64,000 nucleotides of DNA from Bin87 sp963665395 (GTDB taxonomy: Bacteria > Chloroflexota > Dehalococcoidia > Lucifugimonadales > UBA3495), in contig OY762251.1 of NCBI GenBank assembly GCA_963665395.2, positions 1,178,001 through 1,242,000 of the forward strand, written 5' to 3'. The notes under the pieces are model-generated. The model was not told where the DNA came from. It worked only from the letters and a program-made list of their open reading frames with translations, and did not search any database. The position numbers were made by a program, and so were the translations under genes. Shown here piece by piece: positions 33,071 to 42,028 of this stretch (position 1 is its first letter; every line of letters starts with the position of its first letter).

Positions 33071-34651
33071 ATGTTCGATAAGATACTGGTTGCCAACCGG
33101 GGCGAAATTGCCGCCCGCATCATCCGAACCTGCCAACGCTTGGGCGTGGCTACCGTCGCCGTCTATTCCGAGGCCGACGCCGGCGCGGTGCATACCCAAA
33201 TGGCCGATGAATCCGTGTGCATCGGCGGCGCGGCGGCGGCGGAGTCCTACCTGAACATTGACGCCGTGCTTGACGCCTGCCGGGACACCGGCGCCCAGGC
33301 CATCCATCCCGGCTATGGGTTCCTGTCCGAGAACAGCGAACTGGCGCGACGCTGCAAGAACGACGGCATCGTGTTCATCGGCCCCGGCGAAGAAGTGCTG
33401 AACCAGATGGGCGACAAGCTCTCCGCCCGCCGGGTGGCCCGCAAGTCGGGCCTGCCCGTCATGCCGGGCACCGAGGAGCCGGTCAGCGACGACGAGGCCA
33501 TCACCCGCGCCTGGGAGCTGGGCTTCCCCATGATGGTCAAGGCCACCGCCGGCGGCGGCGGCATCGGCATCCACGTGGTTCATTCCATGGCGGAGCTGGA
33601 ACCCATCATCGAGCGCACGCGCAAGACGGCCCAGGCCGCTTTTGCCGATTCCAGCCTCTTTTACGAGCGTTACTTGAAGGACGCCTCCCACATTGAAGTA
33701 CAGATCGTCGCCGACCAGTACGGCAACGTGCTGCACCTGTACGAGCGCGACTGCTCCATCCAGCGCCGCAACCAGAAGCTCATTGAAGAAACCCCGGCGT
33801 CGGCCAAGCTGCCCACCGAGGTGCGGGAGCAAATCGGCCGCCTGGCCCGTCAGCTGGGCCGCGAAGTCGGCTATACCAACGCCGGCACCGTGGAGTTCCT
33901 GGTGACCGACGACGGCCATTTCTATTTCCTGGAGATGAACCCCCGTTTGCAGGTGGAGCATGGCGTATCGGAACTGATCACCGGCCAGGACATCGTGGAG
34001 TTGCAGTTGCAATCCGCCGCCGGCGTCCCTTTCCACATCAACCAGCGCGACATCCGCGCCAACGGCCACGCCATCGAGGCCCGGGTCTATCCCGAAGCCC
34101 CGGACACCTTCATGCCCAACGTGGGCGTCGTCTCCAACCTCCATCTGCCCCAGGGCGACAACGTGCGCGTGGACACCGCGCTTTGCGTCGGCTACGAGGT
34201 TTCGCTACACTACGAGCCGTTGCTCGCCAAGGTAATGGCCTGGGGAACCGACCGCGATGACGCCATCGCCACGCTGGACGAAGCGTTGGCGGACTTCCGG
34301 CTGGAAGGCGTGAAAACCAACGTCCCCCTGCTGCGTGACGTGCTGGTCAGCCCCGAATTCGCCTCGGGCGGCTACCACACCGGCAGCCTGGCCGGCATCG
34401 CAGAGCGACGACTACAAGCCAAAGGCGTGAAGAGCAGTATGAATGGAACTAGCGTGAACGGACACGGGCCGGCCGCCGGCGGTAGTTCCGCCCTCGATCC
34501 CCGGGCCCTGGCTGCCGCCATCGGCGCCGCCGTCGCGGCCAGCCAGGCCGCCCAGTCGGGAAAGGCGGCCGCCTCTGACGCCGGTTCCCGCTGGCGCACC
34601 CAGGGACGCCGGGAACTCTTCCGCTCGCGGCTGGGGAGCGCGTCCTGGTAG
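33071..34651 (+). CDS. accC: Biotin carboxylase subunit
   Basis: This 526-residue protein has FDKILVANRGEIAARIIRTC, HPGYGFLSEN, the Gly-rich ATP-grasp loop KATAGGGGIG, EMNPRLQVEHGVSE with catalytic Glu and Arg, and a C-terminal B-C domain. It carboxylates biotin with ATP and bicarbonate. The core ends near residue 450; a 75-residue Ala/Ser-rich tail follows, unusual for AccC. The carrier-protein gene starts 1 bp after the stop, so the pair forms an acyl-CoA carboxylase unit. The ATG at 33071 follows GGGGCGAAG. Confidence 0.93.
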   Translation: MFDKILVANRGEIAARIIRTCQRLGVATVAVYSEADAGAVHTQMADESVCIGGAAAAESYLNIDAVLDACRDTGAQAIHPGYGFLSENSELARRCKNDGIVFIGPGEEVLNQMGDKLSARRVARKSGLPVMPGTEEPVSDDEAITRAWELGFPMMVKATAGGGGIGIHVVHSMAELEPIIERTRKTAQAAFADSSLFYERYLKDASHIEVQIVADQYGNVLHLYERDCSIQRRNQKLIEETPASAKLPTEVREQIGRLARQLGREVGYTNAGTVEFLVTDDGHFYFLEMNPRLQVEHGVSELITGQDIVELQLQSAAGVPFHINQRDIRANGHAIEARVYPEAPDTFMPNVGVVSNLHLPQGDNVRVDTALCVGYEVSLHYEPLLAKVMAWGTDRDDAIATLDEALADFRLEGVKTNVPLLRDVLVSPEFASGGYHTGSLAGIAERRLQAKGVKSSMNGTSVNGHGPAAGGSSALDPRALAAAIGAAVAASQAAQSGKAAASDAGSRWRTQGRRELFRSRLGSASW

Positions 34652-34652
34652 C

Positions 34653-35087
34653 TTGACCACAATTAGAGTACGCATCGGCGACCACTGGTACACCGTTGAA
34701 GTCGGCGACCTGAACCAATCACCCGTCCCGGTCACCGTTGACGGTGAAACCTTTGAGGTGGATGTTGAGGCCCAGGCCGGCCCTGCGCCGCCGCGCCGGG
34801 GCCGGCCCGCCGGCGGCCTCTCCGTTCCCGATGCCCCATCGGCCACGCCGGCCGGTTCCGCCGCTCCGGTTGACGACGACATCCTCCGCTCACCCATGCC
34901 GGGGCGGGTGATGTCGGTCATGGTGCGCCCCGGCGATACCGTGTCCGCCGGCGACGAGGTCTGCGTGGTGGAGGCCATGAAGATGGAGCAAAGCATCCTG
35001 GCCCACCGCGACGGCGTGGTGAAAACCGTCTTCGTGCAGCCCCTGGACTCCGTGAACGCCAACGACCCTTTGGTAGAATTGGAATAG
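34653..35087 (+). CDS. Biotin carboxyl carrier protein
   Basis: The 144-residue protein has a biotinyl/lipoyl-like domain at residues 76-144 with the biotin site EAMKMEQ (Lys110) and the hinge-like Pro-rich linker before it. The N-terminal 40 residues resemble the carrier part of acyl-CoA carboxylases. A TTG start at 34653 lies immediately after the accC stop. Its last about 24 codons are duplicated twice downstream (35976-36049 and 36949-37022). Confidence 0.85.
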   Translation: MTTIRVRIGDHWYTVEVGDLNQSPVPVTVDGETFEVDVEAQAGPAPPRRGRPAGGLSVPDAPSATPAGSAAPVDDDILRSPMPGRVMSVMVRPGDTVSAGDEVCVVEAMKMEQSILAHRDGVVKTVFVQPLDSVNANDPLVELE

Positions 35088-35114
35088 CCAACCCCACGCG
35101 AAGGACGGCCCGCC

Positions 35115-35534
35115 ATGACCGGAAAAACCGGGCGCCATCCCGTTGACATCATTGCCAAAGTCCAGTCCATGGCAATGGACCTGAACCATGACGGCTCATA
35201 CGCGCTGCTCCTGGAAGACGGCGCCACGGTGCGGGCCGACTTCACCGGCTCGCAGTGGAGCATCTTGGAGAGCTTGCATCGCCGGGGTGAATTCCCCCTC
35301 AAAATTGTCGGTGAAGGAGATTTCGCCGACGACCGGCTGAAGCGCATCGTCAGCATTGATCTGAAAAAAACGGAACGGGTATGGCCACCGGAAGATCCTG
35401 AAATGCCTACGCTGCTGCACATCATCAAAGAGATCCACAAAAAATACCCCGCGGAAATTTGGGACAACGTGCCCACTGATGGCGCCAAAAATATGCACCA
35501 CTACCTCTACGGCCGGCCCAAGGCTGACGATTGA
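35115..35534 (+). CDS. Module B antitoxin-like protein, copy 1
   Basis: This 139-residue protein begins MTGKTGRHPVDIIAKVQSMA and has a beta-rich start (YALLLEDGATVRADFTGSQW), RRGEFPLKIVG, and a C-terminal HYLYGRPK motif. No family is recognised. The stop overlaps the PIN-gene start (TGATG), and toxin-antitoxin order with PIN is typical. Three copies lie in tandem. Confidence 0.6.
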   Translation: MTGKTGRHPVDIIAKVQSMAMDLNHDGSYALLLEDGATVRADFTGSQWSILESLHRRGEFPLKIVGEGDFADDRLKRIVSIDLKKTERVWPPEDPEMPTLLHIIKEIHKKYPAEIWDNVPTDGAKNMHHYLYGRPKADD

Positions 35535-35944
35535 TGCGTACGATATTTGCCGATGCCTGCTTCTGGATTGCCTTGCTGAATCCCAGAGATGCTTGGCACG
35601 AAACGGCGCAACTCCTGTATGAAGAACATTTGATCCGGGGAATATTAACCAGCGAAATGGTCCTCGCAGAGGTGTTGAACTTCATGGCGAAGTATGGAGC
35701 GCAGAACCGTTTGGCCGCGGTCAATCTCATCAGGGGTTTTGGTAGCAACCGCTATGTGGACGTAGAACCGCAAACCTCGTTGCAACTCTGGACCGCCGTC
35801 GATTTGTACAACGCCCGACCCGACCAGGATTGGGACCTCGTGGACTGCGACAGTTTCCAACTCATGACGGCTCACAACATCCAGGAAGCCTTGACCAACG
35901 ACCACCATTTTACCCAGGCCGGTTTCACCACCCTGATGCGATAG
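35534..35944 (+). CDS. PIN-domain toxin, module B copy 1
   Basis: This 136-residue PIN protein has the acidic residues of the active site in FADACFWI, LAEVLNF and WDLVDCDSFQLM, and a final NDHHFTQAGFTTLM. PIN toxins are Mg-dependent RNases of VapC type. The start is coupled to the preceding gene by TGATG. Confidence 0.85.
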   Translation: MRTIFADACFWIALLNPRDAWHETAQLLYEEHLIRGILTSEMVLAEVLNFMAKYGAQNRLAAVNLIRGFGSNRYVDVEPQTSLQLWTAVDLYNARPDQDWDLVDCDSFQLMTAHNIQEALTNDHHFTQAGFTTLMR

Positions 35945-35975
35945 GCCCCCAGGAGCATTCCGGCTCGTTGCCTCA

Positions 35976-36049
35976 GCGTGGTAAAAACCGTCTTCGTGCA
36001 GCCCCTGGACTCCGTGAACGCCAACGACCCTTTGGTAGAATTGGAATAG
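35976..36049 (+). pseudogene. Duplicated 3' end of the biotin carrier gene, scar 1
   Basis: GTAAAAACCGTCTTCGTGCA and following codons to the TAG at 36047-36049 repeat bases 35016-35087 of the carrier gene with few changes, and the duplication continues through the leader of the next module copy. Confidence 0.85.
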
Positions 36050-36076
36050 CCAACCCCACACTAAGGACGGCCCGCC

Positions 36077-36508
36077 ATGACCGGAAAAACCGGGCGCCAT
36101 CCCGTTGACATCATTGCCAAAGTCCAGTCCATGGCAATGGACCTGAACCATGACGGCTCATACGCGCTGCTCCTGGAAGACGGCACCACGGTGCGGGCCG
36201 ACTTCACCGGCTCGCAGTGGAGCATCTTGGAGAGCTTGCATCGCCGAGGTGAATTCCCCCTCAAGATCGTCGGCGACGGGGATTTTGACAATGGCAGCCT
36301 ACGGCGCATTGTCACTATCGACCTGAAAAGGACAGACCGGGTGCCGCCGCCCGGAGACTCGGAAGATTACTCTATTTGGGAACGGCTGGAGGCAATTGCT
36401 AACAGCATCCCGGAAGAAGAACTCGCCAAAATCCCCACTGATTTCTCAGCAAACTACAAGCATTACCTGTACGGCTGGCCCAAGCGGGAGGACGAAGAGG
36501 CAGAATGA
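36077..36508 (+). CDS. Module B antitoxin-like protein, copy 2
   Basis: The 143-residue copy is identical or nearly so to copy 1 in residues 1-70 and then diverges (IVTIDLKRTDRVPPPGDSED; YLYGWPK end). Conserved N-terminal and divergent C-terminal halves suggest the latter sets pairing with the toxin. Its stop overlaps the next gene by 4 bp (ATGA). Confidence 0.6.
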   Translation: MTGKTGRHPVDIIAKVQSMAMDLNHDGSYALLLEDGTTVRADFTGSQWSILESLHRRGEFPLKIVGDGDFDNGSLRRIVTIDLKRTDRVPPPGDSEDYSIWERLEAIANSIPEEELAKIPTDFSANYKHYLYGWPKREDEEAE

Positions 36509-36915
36509 GGGAAGTGTTCGCAGATACCTCCTTTTGGTTCGCCCTGCTGATTCGGAGCGACCAGTGGCACGCGGCTGCCCAGCGCGCCCGTCGCGCCGTA
36601 GGCAGCCGGAAGGTAGTAACCACCGAATTGGTTCTGATTGAGCTGCTTGACGGAATAAGTCGCTACGGCGCCTACTACCGGGACAGCGCCGCGAACTTCG
36701 CAAAAGAACTCCGCGCCAGTCGCCAAGTCGAAGTAATCAAGTACGAATCCGACCAGGTGTGGGCCGCCGTGGACTACTATCAATCCCGCCCTGACCAACG
36801 CTGGGGCCTCACCGACTGCGCCAGTTTCATCGTTATGCAGGAAAGGGGCATTACCGAAGCCTTGACCTCCGACCGCGATTTTGCTCAAGCCGGTTTCACC
36901 ATCCTCATGCGGTAA
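36505..36915 (+). CDS. PIN-domain toxin, module B copy 2
   Basis: This 136-residue protein (VFADTSFWFALL, LVLIELLDGIS, RWGLTDCASFIVM, LTSDRDFAQAGFTILM) keeps the conserved acidic residues, but is only moderately similar to copy 1 over the rest. The active-site set is complete. The start overlaps the antitoxin-like gene by ATGA. Confidence 0.85.
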   Translation: MREVFADTSFWFALLIRSDQWHAAAQRARRAVGSRKVVTTELVLIELLDGISRYGAYYRDSAANFAKELRASRQVEVIKYESDQVWAAVDYYQSRPDQRWGLTDCASFIVMQERGITEALTSDRDFAQAGFTILMR

Positions 36916-36948
36916 GCCTTTCCGGCGCCGGCTCAGGCACGGCTACGA

Positions 36949-37022
36949 CGTGGCAAAAAACCGTCTTCGTGCAGCCCTTAGACTCCGTGAACGCCAACGA
37001 CCCTTTGGTAGAATTGGAATAG
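36949..37022 (+). pseudogene. Duplicated 3' end of the biotin carrier gene, scar 2
   Basis: A second copy of the carrier-gene 3' end, from about the CGTGG...AAAACCGTCTTCG segment to the TAG at 37020-37022, precedes the third module copy. Spacing between scars is about 0.97 kb, the length of one module. Confidence 0.85.
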
Positions 37023-37049
37023 CCAACCCCACGCGAAGGACGGCCCGCC

Positions 37050-37469
37050 ATGACCGGAAAAACCGGGCGCCACCCCGTCGAAGTTATCGCCGAAGTTCAG
37101 TCCATGGAACTGAACCTTGACCACAGCGGCGCTTATAAGCTACTGCTGAAAGACAGCTCCACGATTATGGCCGACTTTACCGGCTCACAGTGGAGCATCT
37201 TGGAGAGCTTGCATCGCCGGGGTGAATTCCCTCTCAAAATCGTCGGCGACGGGGATTTTAACAATGGCAGCCTACAGCGCATCGTCACTATCGACCTGAA
37301 AAAAACTGAGCGGGTATGGCCGCCGGAAGACCCGGAAGAGCCCACGCTGTGGCATAGGCTCGCCGAGATCCACAAGAAATACCCGCAGGACGATTGGGAT
37401 GATATCCCTGCCGACCTTGCCGCGAATGTACACTACTACCTTTACGGCCGGCCGAAAGTGAGAGAATGA
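37050..37469 (+). CDS. Module B antitoxin-like protein, copy 3
   Basis: This 139-residue copy matches copy 1 best (MTGKTGRHPVEVIAEVQSME, SQWSILESLHRRGEFPLKIV, HYYLYGRPK), with more changes in the N-terminal strand region (AYKLLLKDSSTIM). The frame is intact and the stop overlaps the following PIN frame. Confidence 0.6.
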   Translation: MTGKTGRHPVEVIAEVQSMELNLDHSGAYKLLLKDSSTIMADFTGSQWSILESLHRRGEFPLKIVGDGDFNNGSLQRIVTIDLKKTERVWPPEDPEEPTLWHRLAEIHKKYPQDDWDDIPADLAANVHYYLYGRPKVRE

Positions 37470-37879
37470 TGCGCACGGTATTCGCTGACGCCTGCTACTG
37501 GATTGCCCTGCTGCTTGAGCGAGACGCCTTGCACGAGGCTGCGATGATGCTACGCAGCGAAATGCGCCATTGCCATATCGTAACAAGCCAAATGGTTCTC
37601 GTGGAAACGCTGAACGCCGTCTCGAGATTTGGCGCGGCCAGACGAGAGGCTGCGGTGCAGTTAGTACGAGACATCCATGTTGACCGCCGCATGGACGTAA
37701 TCGAACAGTCTCCCGACCAGTTTTGGGCCGCCGTCGATTTGTACAATGCCCGGCCCGACCAATAATGGGGCCTCGTTGATTGCGCCAGCTTCCAGATAAT
37801 GGCTGAATGGAACATCAGGGAAGCCTTAACCAACGACCACCACTTTGAGCAAGCCGGTTTCACCATCCTCATGCAGTAG
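37469..37879 (+). pseudogene. PIN toxin of module B copy 3, inactivated by a nonsense codon
   Basis: Residues 1-98 (FADACYWI to NARPDQ) match copies 1 and 2, then a TAA at 37763-37765 replaces the residue before WGLVDCASF. The frame continues to IREALTNDHHFEQAGFTILM. The conserved late Asp is lost from the truncated product, so this toxin is dead while its antitoxin-like partner is intact. Confidence 0.85.
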
Positions 37880-37888
37880 GGCCGTTTT

Positions 37889-40800
37889 ATGCCGCAGGAA
37901 GTCATCTACATCAAGGGCGCGCGCGAGCACAACCTGAAGAACATCGACGTTACCATCCCCCGGGACCGGCTGGTGGTGATCACCGGCGTCTCCGGCTCCG
38001 GCAAGAGCAGCCTGGCCTTCGATACCATCTATGCCGAGGGCCAGCGCCGCTATGTCGAATCCCTGTCGGCCTACGCCCGGCAGTTCCTCGGGCGCATGGA
38101 CAAGCCCGACGTGGACTACATTGAAGGGCTGTCGCCGGCCATCTCCATCGACCAGAAGGGCGTCTCCCACAACCCACGCTCCACCGTGGGCACCGTCACC
38201 GAGATTTACGACTACCTGCGCCTGCTCTTCGCCCGCGTCGGCAAGCCCCACTGTCCCAAGTGCGGCAACCCGGTGGCCCGCCAGACGGTGCAGCAGATTG
38301 TGGACGCCATCCTGGCCCTGCCGGAGTCATCGCGCATCACCTTGCTGGCTCCCAAAATCCGCCGCAAGAAGGGCGAGCACCGGGAGGTGTTCGAGGCGGC
38401 CAAGCGCGGCGGATTCGTCCGCGTCCGCGTCAACGGCGAGGCGATGCTGGTCGAGGACACCGACACCCTGAACCTGGACAAACAGAAGTGGCACTACATC
38501 GACATCGTGATTGACCGTCTCATCATCCGCGCCGATACCGAACCCAGCCGGGTCACCGAGTCGGTGGAAACGGCGTTGCGCGAGGGCGAAGGCGTGCTGA
38601 ACGTGGGCCGGGAAGGCGAGGATGACCTGGTGTTCAGCGAGCAGTTCGCCTGCGTCGCCTGCGGCGTCAGCCTGCCCGAAATCGAGCCGCGCACCTTCAG
38701 CTTCAACAGCCCCCACGGCGCCTGCTCCACCTGCACCGGCCTGGGTTACCAGCTGGAGGTTGACCCGTCGCTGGTCATCCAGAACCGTTCGCTGTCCCTG
38801 CTGGAGGGGGCCATCGTCCCCTGGGCGCGCTCCGGGGCCTCCAACGCCTGGTACGCCAGCATGATGGAGGCCGTGGCCCGCGAGTTCGACTTCTCGCCCA
38901 ACGCCCCGGTGCGCGAGCTTGCCGACGAGCAGGTGAACATCATCCTGTATGGCGCCGGCAAAAAGCAGGTGCAGGTGCGCCATCGCACCGGCCGGGGCCG
39001 CACCTATTCGTGGAACACCACCTACGAAGGCGTCATCCCCAACCTGCAACGCCGCTACCGGGATACCGAATCCGACCACACCCGCAGCGAGATTGAGCGT
39101 TACATGGCGCAGCGGGCCTGTCGCTCCTGTAGCGGCGCGCGCCTGCGCCCGGAGGCTCTGGGCGTGCTGGTCTGCGGCCGGAACATCATGGAAGTCACCG
39201 GCCTTACCATCGGCCGGGGCCTGGAGTGGATCCGCAGCATCAAGCCGGTAGCCGACTCTCCGGATCAAACTCCCACCAACGGCAGCGGCAACGGGCATCA
39301 TCCGACGGAAACGCTGGCCGCAAACGAGGCCCAACCTTCCGCCAACGGCGCGAAAAGCAATGGCCGGCGCGCCCGCCGCAACGGAGGCCGTTCCCCAGCC
39401 GCCGACGCGCCCACCACCCTGACCGTCCGGGAAATGGTCATCGCCGACCAGATCCTCAAGGAGATCGAGGGCCGCCTGCACTTCCTGGACAGCATCGGCC
39501 TGGACTACGTGACCATGAACCGCACCGCCCGCACCCTGTCCGGCGGCGAGGCCCAGCGCGTCCGCCTCGCCACCCAGATCGGCAGCGGGCTTACCGGCGT
39601 GCTCTACGTCTGCGACGAACCCACCGTCGGCCTGCATCCCCACGACGACCACCGGCTCATCGGCACGCTGACCCGCCTGCGCGACATGGGCAACACCGTC
39701 ATCGTGGTGGAGCATGACGACGCCATGATGCGCGCCGCCGACCACATCGTTGACCTCGGCCCCGGCGCCGGCGAGCACGGCGGCCACATCGTCGCCACCG
39801 GCAACGTGTCCGAGGTGATGGCCAACGAAGCGTCGCTCACCGGCGCGTACCTCAGCGGCCGCAAGCGCATCCCCACGCCGGAAGTGCGACGGCCCGGCAA
39901 TGGCAAGTCCATCGCCGTCGTGGGGGCAAGGGAGAACAACCTCAAGGGCATCGACGTGGAGTTTCCCCTGGGATTGCTGGGCTGCGTTACCGGCGTGTCC
40001 GGCAGCGGCAAGAGCACGCTGGTGTACGACATCCTGTACAAGCGGCTGGCCCAGGCCGTCGCCCAGGGCCGTGACCGCCCCGGCGAACACGACGAGGTTA
40101 CCGGCATTGAGCACATCGACAAGGTGGTGAACATCGACCAGTCTCCCATCGGGCGGACGCCGCGCAGCAATCCGGCCACCTACACCGGCGCGTTCACTCC
40201 CATCCGCGAACTGTTTGCCACCCTGCCCGAGGCCCGCATCCGGGGCTACAAGCCGGGCCGGTTCTCCTTCAACGTCAAGGGCGGACGCTGCGAGTCGTGC
40301 CAGGGCGAGGGCTACATCCAGATTGAAATGCAGTTCCTCCCCGACGTGACCGTGCCCTGCGAAGTCTGCCAGGGCCGCCGCTACAACCGGGAGGCGCTGG
40401 AAGTCACCCTGCGCGACCAGTCCATCGCCGACGTGCTGGCCATGACCGTCGAGACGGCGCTGGATTTCTTCTGGAACTACTCCCGCATCCGCAGCAAGCT
40501 GGAGACGCTACGGGACGTGGGCCTGGGCTACATCCGCCTGGGCCAGCCGGCGACTACACTATCCGGCGGCGAGGCCCAGCGGGTCAAGCTGGCGACGGAG
40601 CTATCCCGCCGCGCCACCGGGCGCACGCTGTACCTGCTGGACGAACCCACCACCGGCCTGTCCTTCGAGGACTGCGCCGCCCTGCTCCGCGTCCTGCACC
40701 GCTTGGTTGACCAGGGCAATTCCGTCCTCCTCATCGAGCACAACCTGGACCTCATCAAAAACTCCGACTGGATCATCGACCTCGGCCCCGGCGCCGGCGA

Positions 40801-40924
40801 CCAGGGCGGCAACCTGCTGGCCTGCGGAACGCCGGAGGTGCTGGCCCAAATCGAAGCGTCCCACACCGGACGCTACCTCCGCCAAACCCTGCAACAAACC
40901 GAACTAGCCGCCACCGCCGACTGA
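37889..40924 (+). CDS. uvrA: UvrABC system protein A
   Basis: This 1,011-residue excision-repair ATPase has two ABC domains: GVSGSGKSS near residue 35 with QRRYVESLSAYARQFLGRM, and GVSGSGKST near residue 703, each with signature (TLSGGEAQRV). Zinc fingers are CPKCGNPVA, CVACGVSLPEIEP and CESCQGEGYI. A low-complexity insertion of about 60 residues (NGSGNGHHPTETLA region near 460-515) lengthens it past the usual 940. It finds bulky lesions with UvrB. No uvrB or uvrC is in the window. Confidence 0.96.
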   Translation: MPQEVIYIKGAREHNLKNIDVTIPRDRLVVITGVSGSGKSSLAFDTIYAEGQRRYVESLSAYARQFLGRMDKPDVDYIEGLSPAISIDQKGVSHNPRSTVGTVTEIYDYLRLLFARVGKPHCPKCGNPVARQTVQQIVDAILALPESSRITLLAPKIRRKKGEHREVFEAAKRGGFVRVRVNGEAMLVEDTDTLNLDKQKWHYIDIVIDRLIIRADTEPSRVTESVETALREGEGVLNVGREGEDDLVFSEQFACVACGVSLPEIEPRTFSFNSPHGACSTCTGLGYQLEVDPSLVIQNRSLSLLEGAIVPWARSGASNAWYASMMEAVAREFDFSPNAPVRELADEQVNIILYGAGKKQVQVRHRTGRGRTYSWNTTYEGVIPNLQRRYRDTESDHTRSEIERYMAQRACRSCSGARLRPEALGVLVCGRNIMEVTGLTIGRGLEWIRSIKPVADSPDQTPTNGSGNGHHPTETLAANEAQPSANGAKSNGRRARRNGGRSPAADAPTTLTVREMVIADQILKEIEGRLHFLDSIGLDYVTMNRTARTLSGGEAQRVRLATQIGSGLTGVLYVCDEPTVGLHPHDDHRLIGTLTRLRDMGNTVIVVEHDDAMMRAADHIVDLGPGAGEHGGHIVATGNVSEVMANEASLTGAYLSGRKRIPTPEVRRPGNGKSIAVVGARENNLKGIDVEFPLGLLGCVTGVSGSGKSTLVYDILYKRLAQAVAQGRDRPGEHDEVTGIEHIDKVVNIDQSPIGRTPRSNPATYTGAFTPIRELFATLPEARIRGYKPGRFSFNVKGGRCESCQGEGYIQIEMQFLPDVTVPCEVCQGRRYNREALEVTLRDQSIADVLAMTVETALDFFWNYSRIRSKLETLRDVGLGYIRLGQPATTLSGGEAQRVKLATELSRRATGRTLYLLDEPTTGLSFEDCAALLRVLHRLVDQGNSVLLIEHNLDLIKNSDWIIDLGPGAGDQGGNLLACGTPEVLAQIEASHTGRYLRQTLQQTELAATAD

Positions 40925-40942
40925 TTTCGTCAGGTGAACGAC

Positions 40943-42025
40943 ATGACCGACGCAACACCCATGCCCGACCAGAGCCTGCACCTGCCCAGCCTGATCATCA
41001 AAAACTTCCGCGGCATCGACGAGCTGACCATACCTCGGTTGGGCCGAGTGACGCTGCTGGCCGGCAAAAACGGCGTGGGGAAGACGACGGTGCTGGACGC
41101 GGTGCGGGTGTGGGCTGATCGTGGGTTGACTAACGTATTTGATGAGGTGTTGCGAGAACGAGGTGACGCTTTCACCGCCATCGCGGGGGATGATGAGAGA
41201 GTGGTAGTTGACCGGATAGCATTATTTGCGAACCGCCCGGATTCGCCGACGGCAACATTTGCTATCGGTCCGAGCGACGATGACCAAACGGTCACGATAC
41301 GGCAAATGGCATCAAGTGAGCAGTTGAACGGACATTATCCGTCTCGGATGGATGTACTGGACAATATCCGTCTTGAGATGCGGTTCGGTGACGAGGCGGG
41401 TTGGACCAGCAGCGGCGGGTCTTATCGGGGAACTCTACCGACAGCGATCGCTTGTAGTGCTTTAGGCCCCAACGGTCCCAGTGATGAAGCAGTTGAAAGA
41501 AATTGGAACGATGTAGCTTTGACTCCGCACGAAGACCGGGCGCTTGCAGCGCTAAACCTAATCACGGAAGTTACAGTTGAGCGGGTCGCCGCGTTGGACC
41601 CGACAGCGAGTAGCCGCATATCCCAACCAAGAAGGTTGGCGGCAAAGGTAAAAGGCATTGAATATCAAGTACCCTTGCGTACCCTCGGCGATGGGGCAAT
41701 GCGTACCTATGCCATCGCCCTAGCCCTAGCCAAAAGCAGCGGCGGTTTCCTCCTCATCGACGAAGTCGAAAACGGCATCCACCACTCGGTTCAACCCAAG
41801 TTCTGGGAGATGGTCCTGAAAACCGCCCAGCGCAATAACGTTCAGGTTCTCGCCACCACCCACAGTTCGGACTGTGCATACAGATTCGGGCAAGTTGCCA
41901 GCCAATTGCCAGACATCGAAGGCATCCTTTACCGCATCCAGCGCAACGTCAACCGATTGCGAGCGGTTCCATACCCTGCAGACCAACTCGTCATTGCCGC
42001 CGAACACCGAATTGAAGTGCGCTGA
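40943..42025 (+). CDS. AAA ATPase, OLD-like
   Basis: This 360-residue protein starts LIIKNFRGIDELTIPRLGRV, has Walker A AGKNGVGKTT at 40-49, Walker B GGFLLIDEVENGIHHS and the H-loop region VLATTHSSDCAYRF. This is the ATPase of OLD-type two-protein systems. The ATG at 40943 is used with AGGTGA upstream; an alternative GTG lies at 40934. It starts 18 bp after uvrA and is 3 bp from the TOPRIM-like gene, so the two form a unit of possible anti-phage function (inferred). Confidence 0.8.
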   Translation: MTDATPMPDQSLHLPSLIIKNFRGIDELTIPRLGRVTLLAGKNGVGKTTVLDAVRVWADRGLTNVFDEVLRERGDAFTAIAGDDERVVVDRIALFANRPDSPTATFAIGPSDDDQTVTIRQMASSEQLNGHYPSRMDVLDNIRLEMRFGDEAGWTSSGGSYRGTLPTAIACSALGPNGPSDEAVERNWNDVALTPHEDRALAALNLITEVTVERVAALDPTASSRISQPRRLAAKVKGIEYQVPLRTLGDGAMRTYAIALALAKSSGGFLLIDEVENGIHHSVQPKFWEMVLKTAQRNNVQVLATTHSSDCAYRFGQVASQLPDIEGILYRIQRNVNRLRAVPYPADQLVIAAEHRIEVR

Positions 42026-42028
42026 TCC

